Source: Sycobia sp. Sy_11 (taxonomy: Eukaryota; Arthropoda; Insecta; Hymenoptera; Epichrysomallidae). Taken from it: 64,000 bases of DNA. Below are positions 11,450 through 23,539 of the stretch, one piece after another. The notes under the pieces are model-generated. The model made no database searches and had not been told where the DNA came from. It saw only the letters and a list, made by a program, of their open reading frames with translations. A program made the translations under genes and the position numbers. Within the stretch, counting starts at the first letter, position 1. Each line of letters starts with the position of its first letter. The DNA is taken from contig JACCIC010000300.1 in assembly GCA_018907035.1 (NCBI GenBank), positions 110,001 to 174,000 on the forward strand, given 5' to 3'.

Positions 11450-12066
11450 TTGTAAAATACGTAAGATATGGTGTTGGTAGCGGCTCTGAATTCTCGCGGG
11501 AATTTTTTCTATACACTTCCGTATGAGGTAATGAGCTCATTATTAAAATTATCGGGCTCATTATTAAAAATAGAAATTATTGCCGATCAGAATGCTGCAT
11601 AATATAAAATAATGAGAAATGTCATTTGCTCAGACGATCGATGGTACGAACGGGTCAGAATTTAAAAAACTACTTTGGTTATCACGATGTACTATCGTTA
11701 CCGCAGACGTAATTCGGCAACCGTGCGCGAATTCGCATCCCTTTCGCTTCCCGTGCGATTTTTCGCGAGCTTTGAATTACATAAGGGACATAAAGAAATC
11801 GTTTTTTACTAAAAATTCAGGCGTATCTAGATAATGATATCACAAGCAGTGAAATCGATTATTTTTTTCAATAATGACAATCGTTAATTGTTTGAAAATT
11901 CGACAAACGGTTATAGGTTCCACTATTTTTTTATCTTTGCACTAATACTCAATCGTTGAAATACCTTTCATTTAACATCCGTGCTCCGTACTCGGACATG
12001 TGTTTGTAAATGTGAGTTTTCTCTTTAATATTAAATATTGTACTGCTTTGATTAAATTAAGAAATA
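11450..12066. other. Unique DNA between repeats, no gene seen
   Basis: AT-rich with a GC-richer patch near 11640-11780. One 71-codon plus-strand frame covers that patch but has no splice or Kozak support. Confidence 0.5.
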
Positions 12067-12359
12067 TTTTTATCTGTCTTATAATCTTTATAATATAATA
12101 TATTCATTAAAATAATATCAGTCAGACATATTCAATAAATTATATAAACTAACATAGAATATAGTTTATTATTTTTATTATTTTTACTTTATTTTATTTT
12201 ATTTTTATTTTAATTTATTGTTTTTAATTTTTAATCTAATTTATTTTCAGCAAAAAGTTTTATTTCAGATTCCTCGGGGGTGATAATAAACAAGGACAGT
12301 CTGATGATCATTATTTTAATTAACATATTATATTATACAGACTGTAGGACCAATGAAAA
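12067..12359. mobile_element. Family 1 TIR element, internally deleted copy
   Basis: A 293-bp relative of 1622-2018. Left end TTTTTATCTGTCTTATAATC and right end (reverse complement) TTTTCATTGGTCCTACAGTC match the family TIR. The T/A-rich core and the CGGGGGTGATAATAAACAAGG block are shared. TA lies directly outside both ends (12065-12066 and 12360-12361), a perfect TA target duplication. The region equivalent to about 1684-1804 of the long copy is missing. There is no coding capacity. Confidence 0.8.
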
Positions 12360-12361
12360 TA

Positions 12362-13230
12362 TTTATTAGTTTTCTTTTTTCCTTGGATTATGCTGTTCGC
12401 AAAGCCAACTTATTGTTTTAATTTTAACCGACTACCTGTTTATTCATCTTTTTTTTTATTATAAAACTTCATTACAAGTTCAGATTACGGTACTTTTAAA
12501 TTCTGGTAAATTAACAAATATTATGTGTATAAAATGTCTACCCGCGTATAGGAGGGGGGGGTGGCAAAAGCCCTGAACGAGTACTAGAACAATGATCATT
12601 TTTTCCTTACACTAATATTACATTTTTTCTGTAAGTTATAATCCAACTCTTCTATTTTTTTTTTAACAGTTTAGAAATACCTCATTATTATGTCAAAGAT
12701 CGTACTTTTATAAAGAATAAGTACAAAATTGCCGGGATTAAAAGTGAGGTGTAAGGACATTGTGTTTCTATAAGCGTCCGAGCACTATAGCTACTTTACC
12801 TCATACGGGTCGTTCCGCGAGCGCGATCGTTACTACGAAAGTCGCAAGCAACGTTCGCTGTTCGCATTCGATGCATGCAAGTACGAACTTGCTGTTCCGA
12901 CTGCCACCTCGTATTGGCGGATTCGTGTTTGCGACAGCTAGCGCGTGATATCGGGTCAGGTTATAAATTGTCTCCCGCTGAAAATCCCGTACAGACGGGG
13001 CTGCGCCTTACAGTCGATGTACGGTGCGGTATTTTGACATTTTCGTGAAGTCGAGGCAAAGCCCTCGCTATCGAGCTCCGTTACCGAGGCTCGGGATTGC
13101 GCCTTCGTTTACTGGCGCCCGTACGCGAAGAGGCACAGGTGCATGATTCGGCATCGAGTCGCGCCGAGCCTCGATTCGGCGTCGCTGAGCGCGACAACCA
13201 GTACTGCCGCTCCGACGAACGTTAATACGG
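12362..13230. other. Unique DNA passing from AT-rich to CpG-rich, no gene seen
   Basis: Before about 12750 it is AT-rich with a G run at 12552-12561. From about 12770 to 13200 it is CpG-rich and complex. A 62-codon plus-strand frame (12760-12948) has unremarkable composition, and no splice or start signal supports it. The block could be a promoter or exon region. Confidence 0.4.
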
Positions 13231-13234
13231 ACTT

Positions 13235-13279
13235 ATGATGAGGATGATGATGATAATAATAATAATAATAATAATAATA
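13235..13279 (+). repeat. (ATG)n to (ATA)n trinucleotide tract
   Basis: About five GATGAT-type units change stepwise into about nine ATA units, which looks like one trinucleotide array that drifted by G-to-A change. Read as protein it gives MMMMM/IIIII, so no gene is inferred. Confidence 0.9.
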
Positions 13280-13769
13280 GACGGAGAAACAAGTGTAGGA
13301 AAAAAAATCGTCGTGCTTGCATTGGCTTGGGATCCGACGGAAAATTCAACTATATTCACCGACTCTCGTGCGCTCGCTTGCTGTAACTTTTTTCCCCTTA
13401 AAATTCTGCCGAATCGAATGAAAATCCTGCGGATTTGCCTAGAAAGACGAGAATTAATGAAAAACCACGTCATCTGCCGCAGATGTACATCGACAGTTCC
13501 CATGGCGCAATCATCGCCAAGTCCGCTAGCCATGGCAGTACGTGTGTAAAAATGGCATCCCCGCGTGCATTACTGAATTATCGCGCGCGCATCCGCGTGA
13601 AGAAAGAAACGAACGTGTTCGCGGTCGCCTTTCGCTGTAAGAGATCGGGCGTGAAATTTTCGCGGCCCCAAACGATGAAATAACGCAAAAAAAAAAAAAA
13701 AAACAAAAAAATACAACAACAATAATTAGCCACATATTCTCGGGTGCGCTCGTGAAAATTGTCGAGGGC

Positions 13770-13771
<2 letters not shown>

Positions 13772-13824
<53 letters not shown>
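13772..13824. repeat. (TA)n microsatellite
   Basis: About 26 TA units, preceded by an A-rich run at 13686-13710. Confidence 0.95.
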
Positions 13825-14059
13825 TTTGTCTGGTTCTAACGCAACGCGGCTATGCATAATAGGGCCGATGCATAGCCTTGCTCTCCCCTCAAACCCTTCC
13901 CCCTCCTCATTCGCCCCCTCAGTCCTCTCTCAGGATCGACGCCGTTGATTGCATTCGCTCCCCGCAATCTCCAATCTGGCAATAATGCGTAAACAGAAGC
14001 TGTTGCCTGGTGCTGCGACGACGCTGATTAATTTGAAAGGCTTCCCTCTCTCACTCTCA

Positions 14060-14062
<3 letters not shown>

Positions 14063-14099
<37 letters not shown>
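14063..14099 (+). repeat. (CT)n microsatellite
   Basis: About 18 CT units, followed 70 bases later by an opposite-phase GA tract (14171-14202). The two are near complementary and could pair as an imperfect hairpin. Confidence 0.93.
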
Positions 14100-14100
<1 letters not shown>

Positions 14101-14394
14101 GGTGCCTCTCCTGCGTTTTATCGATTTAATTTATTTTTCTTCCTTCGCCGTGTCGCCCCTTATCGATCTAGAGAGAGAGAGAGAGAGAAAGAGAGAAAGA
14201 GAGGAGCAACGTGTATGTATTTATATATATAAACGTAATAGGTACGGGTTCGTTTCGTTTCGTTCGGAAATTAAAAGCGGCAATCCTTAGGGGATCGCCG
14301 CGGAATAATTATTCCGAGAGTGTACGGTCGCGCTTCGCTTACACATACGCGCCCGTCCTTACGTTAACGAGATGTGCGGCATACGTGTATATCC

Positions 14395-14397
<3 letters not shown>

Positions 14398-14427
<30 letters not shown>
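14398..14427. repeat. (TA)n microsatellite
   Basis: About 14 TA units. A run of A then G (14481-14500) and a TTTA array (about 14563-14586) follow. Confidence 0.9.
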
Positions 14428-14431
<4 letters not shown>

Positions 14432-15089
14432 CCCGTGCGCTTACCAGATCTTCCGAGTATTATCAACGAGTGGGAGCGACAAAAAAAAAGGGGGGGGGGA
14501 AACAAGAAAAAAGAGAGAAATATAGAGTTCGCCTTTTTTTGCCGCACTCTTCTCGCTTCGATTTCTTTATTTATTTATTTATTTTTTTGCTTCTACCCCC
14601 GTCCCTCTGCCCGGCTCTCTTTTTCTAGCGAATCGATTCACCCAGTTTCGAGGGATAATAATTGCGTGGCCGAGGGCAAGCTGCCATTGCCAATGAGCGA
14701 GAGTTCCTTCGGAGTCGCGGCTGTAATATTGATATACATTCCGCTCGCCTTCTTTTTCTGTATATAGACGCGAAATCAGTCGTGAGCGCTTTATCGAGTA
14801 GCTTATTATATTTTCCGTGCGGGTTTCTCATTTACACCGCTGTATGTGTGTGTGTGTGTGTGTGCGCGTGTGCAGCTGGAACTTGATTAAATTAATTAGA
14901 AGATCGAGGAAAAGGAGAAGTAAGAGCGTACGTTCATATACCGTATATACACAGTCTAATGGCGCAACTGCTTCTGCGAAGATTTTCTGATAGAAAGTGA
15001 GACTGGATTTGAGCCGAATATTATATTAGGAGAGACAAGCCACTAGCAAGTATCGAAATTTAATTATTAAATTTTAAATATATATATGT

Positions 15090-15122
15090 ATGTGCGCGCG
15101 CGCGCGTGTGTGTGTGTATGTA
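15090..15122 (+). repeat. Compound (CG)n(TG)n tract
   Basis: About seven CG units pass directly into about five TG units and then TATG. It is strictly alternating purine/pyrimidine and so Z-DNA prone. Confidence 0.88.
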
Positions 15123-15419
15123 TGCAAAGCGGAAATTAAATTTTCTAAATAATAATTTATGAAACGGAATTTATAAAAAATGAAAAAAGTTTCTTGATTA
15201 TGCGAAACTTTTTCTGTAAATTTTTCAAAATTCAATTCCAGTCGCAAAAGTCTTCAGAGCGACGGTAAAATTAAATTAGTTTTTCTTATATATATATATA
15301 GTCCAAAAAAGAATCTCTCTCTATTTCTTCACATTTAAAAGGAAGAAAGTAGCAAATTTCCTTTACTATATTTGAATCCTGCAATTTCCAGAAATTCAAG
15401 TGAAAATTTTGAACAATAG

Positions 15420-15420
<1 letters not shown>

Positions 15421-15470
<50 letters not shown>
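15421..15470. repeat. (TA)n microsatellite
   Basis: About 25 TA units in AT-rich unique DNA (15130-15780) that shows no supported gene. Confidence 0.95.
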
Positions 15471-15472
<2 letters not shown>

Positions 15473-15897
15473 CATCGTACTTAATAAAAATCATAACATA
15501 TTGGAACAAATTTTTTAATATACCTGCGATCGTTAAAACGGAATAGTAATAATTGACTTTACATTCGCCAATGATTGTTTCCATCGTGTTCCGTTGATAA
15601 AAAATTTTGCGTATTAATTAAGCTATACGTTGATACAATTCGATATAACGAATAATTGCTTCTAGATTATTTATTCAAAAGAACCAACTGCATTAAACTG
15701 AAAATTTTCTTTTTTTCTCTTATTTTAACGTATATTTCTGCTCAATTTAACGCGAGGTAACCTAACACGACGAAAAATTCACATGTATGTCAGGCGAGTT
15801 AATTTTTTCCTCTTTTCTCTTCTTACTTTTTCGTACAAAAATACAGAGAGGTCAATTTTTTTGCCCGACTCCCACGAGAGTAAACTGGACTCCTCTC

Positions 15898-15902
<5 letters not shown>

Positions 15903-15941
<39 letters not shown>
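15903..15941 (+). repeat. (CT)n microsatellite
   Basis: About 19 CT units. Another CT tract (16497-16527) follows 550 bases later inside a C-rich, CpG-rich block (16080-16700). Confidence 0.94.
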
Positions 15942-15942
<1 letters not shown>

Positions 15943-16313
15943 CGCTCTTAGCTTATTATACCAGAGCAGTTTCTTTGCAAATTTATGCCCCGACGAAATA
16001 ATAAACATTTCATTCGCGCGCGGAAAAGCAGCCGAGCGAAATATTTAATTATACGCGAGCGGGTCCCGGGGAGGGGGAGAAAGTCAGACCCGTGGAAAAT
16101 TCGCCCCGGGGCCCCCGGAATTAATTTCGTTTGCCCGATGGGGGGGGGGAGGGAAATTCATCAGATGAAGCACGTACACGTACACACATATATATAATAT
16201 AATATAATCCGGAGGAAATTCGAGTGGAATCGACGCGCGGCACGCGCGCAAGACGCGAAGACGCGTCGGCTCCCGTGAACAAATGGAGGACGTGCATCAG
16301 TCGCCTATTCGTT

Positions 16314-16362
16314 TTACCCCCCCCCCCACCCCACACCCTCCCCACCGCCCCACTTCCCGCCC
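16314..16362 (-). other. C-rich run, G-quadruplex potential on the minus strand
   Basis: Four or more C runs of three to thirteen bases lie within 50 bases, separated by short A/CA spacers, so the complementary strand has a consensus G4 pattern. Function is not inferred. Confidence 0.6.
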
Positions 16363-16493
16363 GCTGGAGTTCGAACTCACTGCTACGACCCCGAGAGGCG
16401 ATGTCGCTTCGCGCTGCGCCCCCGACGTCGCCGCCGCCGCCAGCGCTATAGCCACGCAGTTGGGGAGCTTCAACCGGGGCTATTACTACTGCA

Positions 16494-16528
<35 letters not shown>

Positions 16529-16730
16529 CGCTCTTGCTCGTTTTTCCCCGTCTTCTTTTTTTTCGCTGAATCCGTAATGGACTGGGCCAACTGCGGGTCG
16601 TGCCTGCCTACCCCCTTGGGGGGGGGGAGGGGTAGTAGATACGAGGCCTCGGCTTCGATCGACATTCGGCCATCGCGTTAGTCGAAGGTGTAGCGACCGA
16701 CGAGACCGACTAAATTCTGCCGATGTATAT

Positions 16731-16735
<5 letters not shown>

Positions 16736-16790
<55 letters not shown>
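16736..16790. repeat. (TA)n microsatellite
   Basis: About 27 TA units with one TG interruption near 16781. Confidence 0.95.
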
Positions 16791-18048
16791 GGTGTAGTTG
16801 ATGTAAAAGTATTGCTTACAGACATGTCTATACGTGTATAAAGTATATATACTGTACCTATCGTGCGGACGCGGATTCAAGCCACGCGCCCGTACATATT
16901 GCAATAAAAGTCCCGGGTTAGCTTTCGGGTTTATATCGAAATTTTCCGAAAAAGGAAATATATTTTTATTTGGCTTTTGGATAAAAATGAGGGACTTTTG
17001 GCGCGGATGGGGGGGGGCGGGAAGGCGGGGACTGGCGGTCGATATTACACGTACGCGGAGAGAACGCTGGGACAAGAACACAGTCAATGAGAACGAGCAA
17101 ATATATAGAGCTGGAGGATGAGGAAAGTTTATTAAAATCAATATGTATACACACATACACACACACATATACATCTATACACTACAGTCTAAAATACCTA
17201 AGATTTTTCGAAAAATTCTCTCGTGTACTATAAATAAGAACTCAATCTTATTTATAGAGAAAGAGCGGGGAATGTCGTTTTCTTTTTCGTCTCACTTTTT
17301 TTCATTTTTGCTAAAACGTTTTCCCCTAGTATCTAATATAATGCAGAAAATTTTATTGGCCCCGGTTTCGCGTCTTTAACTTTTTCGATATCCAGGGGGG
17401 GGGGGAAGTAATCGAAAACAGAGCTTTTTTTTTTTCTTCATTCCTCCTCTTCCACTTCTTCTACTTTCCCGGATCCATCGCGGTAACGGACTTTTCCATG
17501 AGATAGATTTGTCTCTTTTCATTCTTAAAATTAATAATGCATCCACGATACCCGTCGTTATACCATAGATCCGGGCTTTATACTGTGAAAACAGAAGAAA
17601 ATATCATTGCGCCGGATTCGGCTGCGATAGAAAATAAACGCGGGACGCGCGTTTGAATGATCATCACCGCCGCCGCCGTCTATCGGTTATGTACTGGCGA
17701 ACGAACCAGGGGAAAGCAAAAAAACAGATAAACGCCGAAATCGTCTATTCGTCGCGACGGCCATGAATGCACAATGCGCGCAATCTATGCGACAGCGCGG
17801 GAACAACGGGCCGAGTTGAATGGCAAAACGCGTCGTCGCCGCGCAATGATCGTCCCGCGCACGGGTCCGCGGACGCGGGCGTCAACGACGCCGCGCTGCT
17901 CTAATCGAATTCCGCTTGGCCGTGTACCACCGCCCCCCCCCGCCCGCGCGTTCGTCAGTCGTCGATGCAACTAATGATATCGGCGCTTCTTCTCCACCCT
18001 TCGACCCCCCCCCGCCCCTCCTTTCCGCGGACCGTCAAATCGCTAACG

Positions 18049-18050
<2 letters not shown>

Positions 18051-18084
<34 letters not shown>
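18051..18084 (+). repeat. (CT)n microsatellite
   Basis: About 17 CT units at the boundary between a GC-rich block (17640-18050) and AT-rich DNA (18085-18490), in which no gene is seen. Confidence 0.94.
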
Positions 18085-18085
<1 letters not shown>

Positions 18086-18470
18086 ATGTATCTGTATGTG
18101 TGTATTAAAAAATATTCTCGAATCGCACAGTTTCTTTCCGTCGCCCTTCGTACTTTTGAAATTCGTCGATTCTAATTTGATATATACATCTAATTCGATG
18201 TATACATCGCAGTTATTGATAAATACTTTAAATAGAAACACCGAAGAAAAAATTATTTTTCTCAAAAGACACTTGCACATTACGAGGACAATATCGCAAT
18301 ATCAATAACCAAGACGATACTATAATATGCTTATAATCCCGAAAGGATACTGTACACGGGCCGTAAATTAAGTCCCAATTCCCGCCATATTCTTAAATGC
18401 CGCGCGGAGAGAGATTTTACACCGCCTTTCGTATCGACCGTGTACGTATAAGATAATATATAGTGCAGAT

Positions 18471-18487
18471 TTACATATTTACATATT

Positions 18488-18547
<60 letters not shown>
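18471..18547. repeat. Short 8-bp tandem array running into (TA)n
   Basis: Three copies of a TTTACATA-type unit (18471-18490) lead directly into about 28 TA units (18491-18547), followed by ACACAC. The order suggests the TA array expanded from the end of the 8-bp array. Confidence 0.9.
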
Positions 18548-18551
<4 letters not shown>

Positions 18552-18689
18552 CACACACACACCAAAATTGTATACTCGGGTACACGGCTTAAATTATATA
18601 TACCCGTGAAAAATGACGTATAACTATATATATATATATATTACTTTCACGCCAACGGGACATAGCCTTAGATAATGGACGATTGCAAA

Positions 18690-18720
18690 GACGTCGCGAT
18701 ATTCTCACGATCGCGACGTC
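18690..18720. other. Perfect inverted repeat (hairpin)
   Basis: GACGTCGCGAT at 18690-18700 is followed after nine bases by its exact reverse complement ATCGCGACGTC at 18710-18720. The arms are unique sequence with five CpG sites, not a simple repeat. It could be a paired transcription-factor site or an RNA hairpin. No downstream U-run or gene clarifies its role. Confidence 0.75.
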
Positions 18721-18820
18721 CGGAATTTCGCCTCGCTACGTACGAATGACAATAGATATTTCTCGCAATAATTGTCAGAACCACGCTTGGGTATATATAT
18801 ATATATAGCGCAAATCTCCG

Positions 18821-19110
18821 TGCGTTGGTCTACGTACTCGCGCGCGCGCGCGGGCCGTCGCCCCGTCCCTCGCGGCGGGAGAAATCACTGCGGCCGCCGT
18901 CGCGCTTTATCCACGGGCCGCGGCGGCGCGCCTCTGCGTCGTCGCGGACGCTTCATTACGAATCGCCGAGAATACCGTAGAGCCCAGGGTTGTCCGCCGC
19001 GCGTTACCGGCGTCAAATGAGTAATATATCGGACGCGCGCTCGGCACCTGCGCGTAATATACGTCCCGTGTACGCGCGTATAGGTACGTCGCGTATGGCG
19101 GAAAGGGGTC
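18821..19110. other. CpG-island-like block
   Basis: Dense CpG with complex sequence over about 290 bases, beginning with a CG run at 18841-18852. Such blocks often mark promoters or first exons. No start codon plus donor pair could be supported on either strand. A GA tract (19131-19160) follows immediately. Confidence 0.45.
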
Positions 19111-19125
19111 ACGGGTGTATTTTGC

Positions 19126-19163
<38 letters not shown>

Positions 19164-19459
19164 TGTGGGCGGGGGCGGAGGGAGAAAGCTAAAACGAAGC
19201 TAGCACGGTTCGCCGAGGAACGGGGGTGGGCGAGCTTCTTGTATTAGAAAATCGAGCGACGAAGAGAGGGCAAGAGTGGGGGGGGGAGGGGAATGGGAAC
19301 AAGAGAGCACGCGTGGGTGGGTTAACCTCCATATATACCTGAACGAAAGCCAAGCGCGCCCCGCTTACTCGACCGAACACGTGCGCGGATGTATGTGTAT
19401 ATCTGTATCGGTGTGTGGCTGGTAGCGGGGGAGGGTGCGCGCGCGAATATAAGCGAAGT

Positions 19460-20760
19460 CAGCATCGCGGCGTGGCGGCGGGAAGAGGGGGGGGGTGGGG
19501 GGGCAAGGAGAAGACGAAATAGGGATACTCGAGGTCTGCCGTTTTATCCAAACGTGATCTGGCCTCCGCCGAAATACGAAAATTGCCATACATCAGCGTA
19601 GGAGTCTCGGGCGAGCTCCGGTCTATGTGTATTGCGCGTGTATCTGTGTACGTATCTATATCGGTATGAGTTCGAAGAGGGAATGTATATTGCAACGGGG
19701 TCACGGTTGAACTAGATATCATATGTATATATATTCTCGGAGACCATGGTTTATAGTTGGATTTCATGTATATATAAAGGCTACTTCTTTTTTTTTTTTT
19801 TTTTTTTATCAAAAATATATCAATTGATGACTTCGTGATGGATATTTTTCTTCTTTGTTTCAGATTTTCTGGAATAGGCGGTCTATACGTATATATATAT
19901 AGTTTGCTTACTTTTTGTCAAATATATTTCATATTTTATTTCCATATTACGAATTTATATTTTAAATCAAACTTTTCTTTTCTTCATGGGTGTATAGATA
20001 TATATTCTTACGTACGAATTGCGCGAGAATCCTACGGTGATATATACCGCTTCCCGGCAATAAATTACGCCAGCTCTCCTCATTTTGGCTTGGCTAATAT
20101 ATCTAATATTAAAGCACCGATGAGGAGTTATTATATAAAAGCAGAGAAGCTTATTGCATAAAACTCGCTCGTCCCATATACCAAATTTGGCCTTTTTTTC
20201 CTCCCAATTACATACCTAACACAGTCGCAGCGGTTTCATAAACGACAATTGGCGCGCAACCCCCGGAACCGTCAGAAAAAAAAAAGAAAAAAGGGACCGA
20301 AGCTGGGTAGAACGAGCGCCGCGGTTATTCCGTCGAAATTGCACCGGGCGAAGAATTGCGATGCGAGTAAGAAGAGCTCCCACACCCACGTGTATACGCA
20401 AAAGCAGCGCTAATTCGCGCGCGCTTCGTAAGTGGGACTCGGTAATACGTAATGCGAGTACGATATTATTTAAAGGCCGAAGCTCAAACATTGACCCGCA
20501 AGATGGTTAAAGCATTACGTAGGTCTGCGTAGTGTGCGCGAATTCGCGTGGATTTGCGGCTGCATAGCCAGCCATACAGAGACACATTAATATTATACGA
20601 AACTATGGGTTTTATATAGATTTTATTCTCTTTTTCAGATAGTAACTTCCGGTCGAGGCATAACCCGGCGCCCCGACACCGCACGAAGTTCTCCAAAGCC
20701 TCCGCTCTACTGAAGCCTTCTACTACAGGTCCGAAACAGCGGATGAGGGTCTTCATACTA
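19460..20760. other. Mixed unique DNA, no gene seen
   Basis: It holds a G-rich stretch (19487-19505), a poly-T run (19789-19807) and AT-rich to neutral unique sequence. A plus-strand frame at 19835-20161 is open for 108 codons but is F/Y/I-rich with no splice support. Confidence 0.45.
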
Positions 20761-20764
20761 AAAA

Positions 20765-20767
<3 letters not shown>

Positions 20768-20812
<45 letters not shown>
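20768..20812. repeat. (TA)n microsatellite
   Basis: About 22 TA units ending at TAGATATATG. Confidence 0.94.
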
Positions 20813-20814
<2 letters not shown>

Positions 20815-21079
20815 TATATGTATCGCAAGATTCTCTAGCCGCACCCTCGGTGCAAACGGGAAAAAATGGAAAAGCTCACGTATCCGCAAAGAGGCAGTCA
20901 AGTGCAATTATAAAGAGCCGCGTTTTTCAAACTCTCTATCTCTCTTTCTCACTCTCACTCTCGCCGCCTCGCTCCTCCTTCATTTTCCCGCCTCGTTGAG
21001 TATAATCGCTTGCGCGATTCTTCTCGCGTCGAGGAGAATTATCGCGCACGCGAAGCCCGGTAGCCCGGTAGGTAGCCGG

Positions 21080-21111
<32 letters not shown>

Positions 21112-21538
21112 GACTGAGAAAGAGATAGGGGGGGAGAGAAAAACTCAAGTAGGAAGATGATGATGATGTGGGAGGAAGAGGAGGAGGAGGGGCAGGAGGA
21201 GGCGAGGGAGAAAAACGCGGAGGCTCTCTCGCGCCCCTTCCGACGGCGCCGCGAGACTATTTATCGCTTTATTGCCCGGGGGCCTCCTTTACCCCGTTCG
21301 TATAATAGCGCGGCATTAACCCAGTAGGAGCAACGGTTGAGTTTTCCACGCGCGCACACACACATACACATACGCCTCGGACGCAAAAAGCGCGAACCGG
21401 CGCGAATCCCTCTCTCCCCCTTCCCCAATTCGTTATAGGAGTTCCAACGTGGGGTTAAAGGAGGCCTCACCGACTCCCTCTCACGGCTAAATTATTAAGC
21501 GCTAAATCATTTGTTTCGATTGGATTTGTCAGATACCG

Positions 21539-21830
21539 AGAGAGAGAGAGAGAGAGGACAGATGAGCGACGCGGTAGGCAACGAACGGGGGTCGGTCGCA
21601 CGCCCAAAAAAAGGCGCATCAGCGCCATCTTGCCACGCTCGCTCGTCAGCTGTTCGCTCGTCGCGGGCGAGTGGAGGACGAGGCGAGAGCGAGCGGGCTA
21701 TCGAGCCGACTCGTCCGTCGGACGGCGAAAGTCGGCCATAGAGCGGCTCCGCCCGTAGCGCTGGCTCGGCGCGCGTTCCGTATTACTTTGGGGCGGCGGC
21801 CGGGGTGAGGGTGAGCGGTTCTTCTGCCTA
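21539..21830 (+). promoter_or_regulatory. CpG-rich block with GAGA tract and Pho/YY1-like site
   Basis: A GA tract (21539-21556) is followed by strongly CpG-rich complex sequence. Within it, GCCATCTT at 21624-21631 fits the insect Pleiohomeotic (YY1 homologue) consensus GCCATHWY. The block ends with two possible donors (GTGAGG and GTGAGC around 21808-21820). The layout would suit a promoter with an untranslated first exon, or a Polycomb response element. The motifs are seen directly; the function is inference. Confidence 0.35.
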
Positions 21831-21849
21831 ATATCCGGCGGACGTCCAG

Positions 21850-22590
21850 CTCTTTTTTTAATAATTACATTTCACAGATTTTGCATGCGTTATTCGTGCA
21901 CGCGTTAATACTCGCAATTAATGATTTGCTTCGATAAACTGCTACTGCGATCTTTCTAACCGTGTATGCACACTCGTCATCATATCAATTTGCAATAATG
22001 ATTTAACGAAGATAGATTGATGTATAATATCATATCTTGGGAATTTGGAGTATCGGATATACGCGAAGACTACATCATAGCGTGACTGAATTTTTTTCTT
22101 AGATATAGATATGTAAAAGTTGGGCTATATTTCAGGCATCACTGGCAAAACCATTCTAATGTCGAATCGATATAAATCGTACCGTTAGTGAAAAAAAAAA
22201 GAAAAGCAATTATCTATTGTCACTGTATCGTAAATCAGTGAATAATCCAACGTTCAGCGTGCAATAAATCCAAATTACACTTCAGCAACAGTGGCACGTT
22301 CGTTCATTCGTACGGTAGTAAAAAACAAAAAAAAAAAATCAATGATTTTTTTTCCTTTCGAAGCGAGCCGCGATCAGTTTTCGAGACATGGAGCGAGAAT
22401 AACTTTCCCATCCAAAACTCGTCGCCCGCGTTTACCGGGGTAAAAATTTTATCACGGTGCAAATCGCCGATATTAGAAGCACGCATCGTCCGCCCACAGG
22501 TATGTATCCAGACCAATTAGGAAAAAAAAAAAAAACTATAAGCGATTACGCGACGCTTGAAATTGAGCGCGACTTTCGTTAGAGCCGCGC
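21850..22590. other. AT-rich unique DNA, no gene seen
   Basis: It lies between two CpG-rich blocks and has only short A or T homopolymers. No repeat family or splice pair was recognised. Confidence 0.55.
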
Positions 22591-22594
22591 GTTT

Positions 22595-22960
22595 AGTCAT
22601 TCCTCCGGCAATTTGCCGGCCGGGGCGTCGTTTACGCTCGCGGCGCGCGCAACGCCGACATTATTCGTAAACGCGCTGCTCCTGCCGCGCCTCGATCGCG
22701 GACGCGAAGGGCCCGATGGGGCCGAGGAGGGCGCGGGTGAAGGAGAGGACGAGGAAGATAAAAGATAGAGAAGAGAGAGAGAGAGAGAGAGAGAAGGAGA
22801 AATATTCACACGTCGCGAGATAACCGCCGGGCCGAACGGACGCGCAGAGCGACGCCGCGCTTTGACGCGCGTTCGGGACCTCCCCGGGCCTCCCGTGCGT
22901 TTTTATTCGATTATTCCCCGTTTCACCTTCGATGTCGCCTCGGCGCTGCTTTGCATCATT
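22595..22960. other. CpG-island-like block
   Basis: CpG-dense complex sequence interrupted by a GA tract (22770-22793). It includes a 15-base palindrome around CCGGCAATTTGCCGG (22606-22620). It is a possible promoter region. Open frames exist on both strands but none has a defensible start. Confidence 0.4.
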
Positions 22961-23119
22961 CATGAGGGCGGCGAGTGCTACTCGCTATATACGCGTGTAT
23001 GCGTACGAACGCGCGCGTGACCATACGAAGAAACACAAAAAAAAAAAAAAAAAAAAACAGAAAAAAGACAGCGGAGTCTCCATACCGAGCCGGGGTGGCC
23101 GACTTTGCATGTGCATCGG

Positions 23120-23166
23120 TGCCGCGCGCGCGCGCGCGCGCATTCTCGCGCATTCTCGCGCATGCC
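23120..23166 (+). repeat. (CG)n followed by a 10-bp tandem repeat
   Basis: A CG run (about 23122-23140) passes into two copies of CATTCTCGCG and a partial third. A CT tract (23281-23314) and a poly-A run (23327-23344) follow. Confidence 0.85.
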
Positions 23167-23276
23167 TCCCGGTGTCCCGATCGCCGCGTGCGTATCGGCG
23201 ATGGAGAGAGCCGAGGACAGACGCGGAGCCGCAGCTACCGACGAGGTAATGAAACGCCCCGTCGCCCCGTCCATCT

Positions 23277-23318
<42 letters not shown>

Positions 23319-23539
23319 CTTGTTCAAAAAAAAAAAAAAAAAAACGGGGGAGGAACATCCGTCGGCGCGGCGAGCTGATGGTGAATGTCAACTAAGGACG
23401 TTTACAAGCGTGTGCACAGTTTCTGGATAGTTTAACATTGCTAAAAAATCAAAGGTACGCGCAGGGACATTGTATGGGGACAATGGCGCCGCACGAAGTA
23501 ACCCACATTTCGCGATCGCCCTTGCGTGCAATACTCGCG

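Noticed and set aside
10469..11455. 328-codon open frame on the plus strand
   Set aside because: It is built from CT, CTCG and T-rich tracts with no recognisable domain or splice context; pyrimidine repeats simply lack stop codons.
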